From GCA-2719315 sp964448645 (GTDB lineage Bacteria > Bacteroidota > Bacteroidia > Flavobacteriales > Flavobacteriaceae): a stretch of DNA of 10,022 bases. The DNA is taken from positions 1 through 10,022 of the forward strand of contig CAYUZY010000075.1 of the NCBI GenBank assembly GCA_964448645.1, read 5' to 3'. The position numbers and the translations under genes were made by a program. The first letter of the stretch is position 1, and each line of letters starts with the position of its first letter. The notes under the pieces were generated by a model. It was given only the letters and a program-made list of their open reading frames with translations. It was not told the origin of the DNA and made no database searches. This document shows positions 7,845 to 10,022 of the stretch, in pieces.

Positions 7845-8519
7845 TTATGAAAAATATTCTTCTTTAAGAATACTTAAATCCTTAATTAACTTTTTTATTT
7901 CTTTATTGTCTGTCCCATCATAGAAGCCTCTTATTCTTCTATCTGGATCTATAAGTATGAAATTTTCAGTATGAATCATATCATAAGGCCCTCCATCTCC
8001 ATCAGTTTTTACACACAAATAAGATTTTCTGGCTAATTCATAAATATGTTTTTTATCTCCTGTCACTATATTCCATTTACTATCAACTACTCCCTTTTCA
8101 ACTGAATATTTTTTCAATTGTTGTACGGAATCAATTTTAGGTGTTACGCTATGAGATAAAAGTAAAATATTAGGGTCGTCTAAAATTTTATTTTGAATTT
8201 TAAGCATATTATCTGTCATAATTGGACAAATTGTAGGGCAAGTTGTAAAGAAAAAGTCTGCAACATATATCTTATTATCATAATCACTATTAGTAACAAC
8301 TTTGCCATTTTGATTAATTAACTTAAAATCCGAAATCTTATGAAATTTTTTTACAAACTGAAGAGTACTGTCAACAAGTTCATAATTTACCATTGCGGGT
8401 TGAAAAATCGGAAGTTTTTTTTGGGTGGTAAGAGCGTCATTAAACAGATATAAAACTATAACCGAACCAATTATCCAAAAGGAAATAAAAAACTTGTATT
8501 TTTTAAAAAAAATAATCAA
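7845..8519 (-). CDS. SCO1/SenC/PrrC-family copper chaperone for cytochrome c oxidase (TTG start)
   Basis: This 224-residue protein has one N-terminal membrane helix (about residues 12-27, uncleaved anchor) and a periplasmic thioredoxin-like domain. The copper site is complete: C94 and C98 in FFTTCPTICPIMTD, and H183 in DMIHTENF. DFFFTTC, LLSHSVTPKIDS and RGFYDGT are family hallmarks. SCO proteins insert or reduce copper at the CuA site of cytochrome c oxidase subunit II. The start is a TTG (8517-8519): there is an in-frame TGA five codons upstream, no ATG between, and the next in-frame ATG (residue 43) would remove the membrane anchor. A promoter-like box ends 14 bases upstream. No oxidase or haem-assembly gene is in the window; the next gene in the transcript is an MFS transporter. 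Confidence 0.93.
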   Translation of the reverse strand: MIIFFKKYKFFISFWIIGSVIVLYLFNDALTTQKKLPIFQPAMVNYELVDSTLQFVKKFHKISDFKLINQNGKVVTNSDYDNKIYVADFFFTTCPTICPIMTDNMLKIQNKILDDPNILLLSHSVTPKIDSVQQLKKYSVEKGVVDSKWNIVTGDKKHIYELARKSYLCVKTDGDGGPYDMIHTENFILIDPDRRIRGFYDGTDNKEIKKLIKDLSILKEEYFS

Positions 8520-8532
8520 AATTATTTTTTTT

Positions 8533-8540
8533 CAAAATTA
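8533..8540 (-). promoter_or_regulatory. -7 promoter box for the SCO-MFS transcript
   Basis: TAATTTTG on the minus strand (8540 to 8533) is an exact TAnnTTTG match and the same octamer as in the sdh promoter. It ends 14 bases before the TTG start of the SCO gene. There is no TTG at the normal distance upstream, so the -33 element is missing or degenerate. Confidence 0.5.
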
Positions 8541-8616
8541 ATTCATTTAAAATATATAATTAATAAGATTAAAAAAAATTAAAAAGTTTTATAAAAAAAA
8601 TTAATACTATTTACAT

Positions 8617-8624
8617 TACTTTTG
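8617..8624 (+). promoter_or_regulatory. -7 promoter box for rseP
   Basis: TACTTTTG matches TAnnTTTG exactly and ends 16 bases before the ATG at 8640. No TTG lies 17-23 bp upstream; that stretch is nearly all A and T. The box contains the TTG triplet at 8622 that would otherwise look like an in-frame start, so transcription from here begins after that triplet. The rest of 8520-8639 is AT-rich with no other recognisable element. Confidence 0.5.
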
Positions 8625-8639
8625 CCTGAAATAAATTCT

Positions 8640-9956
8640 ATGGAAGAGTTCTTTATTAAAGCCATTCAACTAATTTTGAGTTTATCAATTCTAGTAGTGC
8701 TTCATGAATTGGGTCATTTTATTCCAGCAAGACTTTTCAAAACAAGGGTGGAAAAATTTTATTTGTTTTTTAATCCTTGGTTTTCTCTCTTTAAAAAGAA
8801 AATTGGTGAAACAGAGTATGGTATAGGATGGCTTCCATTAGGAGGGTATGTTAAAATTTCTGGAATGATTGATGAAAGTATGGATGTTGAACAAATGGAA
8901 AAAGATCCTCAACCATGGGAATTTAGATCAAAACCTGCATGGCAAAGACTAATTATTATGTTAGGTGGTGTAACTGTAAACATAATTTTGGGTTTTGCAA
9001 TCTATATGATGATTATGTTTTTTTGGGGGAAAACGTTTTTACCTTCAGAATCCCTTCCAATGGGACTTAACCCATCTCCTATTGCTAAAGAGTTAGGATT
9101 TGAAAAAGGAGATAAAATTATATATGTAGATGGAAAAGAACTTGACAATGTCCTAGACATTAATTCTCACATGTTCTTAAGAGACATTAAAACAGTTACT
9201 ATTAAAAATAAAAATGGAATAACAAAGAACATATTTATTCCAGAAGGAATAGGAGAAAAAATGTTTGAGTCTGGACAAATGATGGCATTTTCTCCTTATA
9301 TACCAGCTATTATAGATAGTGTTGTGCCAAATTCTTCAGCTATGTTAGCTGGATTAAAAAAAGGAGATCTCTTTAAAAGAGTAAATGGAATTGAAATTAT
9401 GGACTGGACTTCATTAAGAGAAAAAATTCAGTCTAATAAAAATAAAAATATAACTGTTGAAATTGAAAGAAATAAAAGAGCTCTTGAAATTTCATTAAAG
9501 CCTAATGAAATAGGGCAAATTGGAGTAAGTGTAGAAATTCCTCAAATTTCCTTTGATAACAAAAAACTTTCTCTTTATGAAAGTATTGTTGAAGGCTTTA
9601 ATTATGGATATTGGACTTTACATGATTATGTTTATCAATTCAAATATATTTTTTCAAAAAAAGGGGCCCAACAATTAGGAGGATTTGGAACAATTGGCAG
9701 CATATTTCCAAGCTCATGGAACTGGAAAGGATTTTGGCATACCACTGCACTTCTTTCGATTATTTTAGCATTTATGAATGTTCTACCAATTCCTGCCTTA
9801 GACGGAGGTCATGTAATGTTTTTATTCTATGAAATGGTTTCTGGAAAAAAACCAAACGATAAATTTATGGAATATGCTCAAATGTTTGGATTCTTTCTTT
9901 TATTAGCACTTGTTATATATTCAAATGGAAATGATATATACAGGGCACTGTCTTAA
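8640..9956 (+). CDS. rseP: RseP / site-2 protease family intramembrane zinc metalloprotease
   Basis: This protease cleaves membrane proteins within the bilayer, typically anti-sigma factors after a first periplasmic cut, and also remnant signal peptides. With the ATG at 8640 it has 438 residues. The zinc site is HELGH (H22, E23, H26) in the first helix and the aspartate of PALDGGH (D388) in the third. Membrane helices lie near 5-27, 103-130, 369-392 and 413-430. Two PDZ-like domains lie between (about 140-200 and 220-295), as is usual for RseP. The family N-terminus begins at about this ATG. An in-frame TTG at 8622 would add MPEINS, but it sits inside the -7 box, so I prefer 8640. It stands alone on its strand in this window; no rseA, sigma factor or dxr is visible. 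Confidence 0.94.
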   Translation: MEEFFIKAIQLILSLSILVVLHELGHFIPARLFKTRVEKFYLFFNPWFSLFKKKIGETEYGIGWLPLGGYVKISGMIDESMDVEQMEKDPQPWEFRSKPAWQRLIIMLGGVTVNIILGFAIYMMIMFFWGKTFLPSESLPMGLNPSPIAKELGFEKGDKIIYVDGKELDNVLDINSHMFLRDIKTVTIKNKNGITKNIFIPEGIGEKMFESGQMMAFSPYIPAIIDSVVPNSSAMLAGLKKGDLFKRVNGIEIMDWTSLREKIQSNKNKNITVEIERNKRALEISLKPNEIGQIGVSVEIPQISFDNKKLSLYESIVEGFNYGYWTLHDYVYQFKYIFSKKGAQQLGGFGTIGSIFPSSWNWKGFWHTTALLSIILAFMNVLPIPALDGGHVMFLFYEMVSGKKPNDKFMEYAQMFGFFLLLALVIYSNGNDIYRALS

Positions 9957-9976
9957 TATTAAACTTTCTCAATTTT

Positions 9977-10022
9977 TTATTTTATTTCATTAAGTTTAAC
10001 CGGACGGTTTTCTTGAAAAGAC
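9977..10022 (-). CDS. Possible 3' end of a minus-strand gene
   Basis: One minus-strand frame stays open from the window edge to a TAA at 9979-9977 and would give the tail SFQENRPVKLNEIK. Twelve of its fourteen codons end in A or T, like the genes here, while the other two minus frames fit less well. Only 46 bases are visible, so this is weak. If real, the gene converges on rseP with 20 bp between stops. Confidence 0.22.
   Translation of the reverse strand, partial: SFQENRPVKLNEIK

Noticed and set aside
9959..9999. 8-bp inverted repeat TTAAACTT / AAGTTTAA after rseP, as a possible terminator
   Set aside because: The stem is AT-only apart from one G-C pair, the loop is 25 bases and no T-tract follows; likely chance in AT-rich DNA.
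9998..10009. AACCG-GA-CGGTT palindrome near the window end
   Set aside because: The loop would be two bases, leaving at most a four-pair stem, and it may lie inside coding sequence; too weak to call a terminator or operator.
1..10022. CRISPR arrays, tRNA or rRNA genes, insertion sequences, phage or defence genes
   Set aside because: No regularly spaced repeats, cloverleaf sequences, transposase or integrase motifs were seen, and nearly all of the window is accounted for by housekeeping genes.

Overview
The window reads as an ordinary core-gene stretch from a Bacteroidota genome, most likely Flavobacteriia-like and probably a compact, AT-rich marine or host-associated lineage. Four things support this: the succinate dehydrogenase is the three-subunit Bacteroidota form (single five-helix cytochrome b, 667-residue flavoprotein); the start sites have no Shine-Dalgarno sequence; matches to the Bacteroidota promoter (TTG, 17-23 bp, TAnnTTTG) lie upstream of genes; and the protein families (omega-amidase, RseP, SCO, PepP) have Flavobacteriia-style sequences. 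About 96% of the bases are coding.

Layout. (1) 1-1014, plus strand: the 3' part of an Ig-like-domain surface or lipoprotein gene that begins outside the window. It runs tail-to-tail into the next gene with an 80-bp overlap. (2) 935-5149, minus strand: a tight four-gene run, transcribed sdhC-sdhA-sdhB-omega-amidase, with gaps of 3, 16 and 8 bp and one good promoter in front of sdhC. (3) 5150-5288: a divergent intergenic region. (4) 5289-6581, plus strand: aminopeptidase P, ending 8 bp from the convergent MFS gene. (5) 6590-8519, minus strand: a SCO-family copper chaperone followed by a 12-helix MFS transporter. (6) 8520-8639: a second divergent intergenic region with promoter-like boxes for both directions. 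(7) 8640-9956, plus strand: the RseP site-2 protease. (8) 9957-10022: a short tail that may hold the end of another minus-strand gene.

How the genes work together. SdhCAB is the membrane complex that oxidises succinate and reduces quinone. The co-transcribed amidase may supply 2-oxoglutarate to the same cycle, but that link is inference. SCO delivers copper to cytochrome c oxidase, so it also serves respiration, although no oxidase gene is in view. RseP (intramembrane proteolysis) and PepP (peptide trimming) are housekeeping proteases.

I did not find a new system, mobile element, CRISPR array, tRNA or rRNA. The items worth a second look are small: the convergent coding overlap, an in-frame 12-bp duplication in the amidase, the operon link between amidase and succinate dehydrogenase, a recurring promoter-to-start spacing that implies very short 5' leaders, and two TTG codons with opposite interpretations (a real start for SCO, a false one for RseP).
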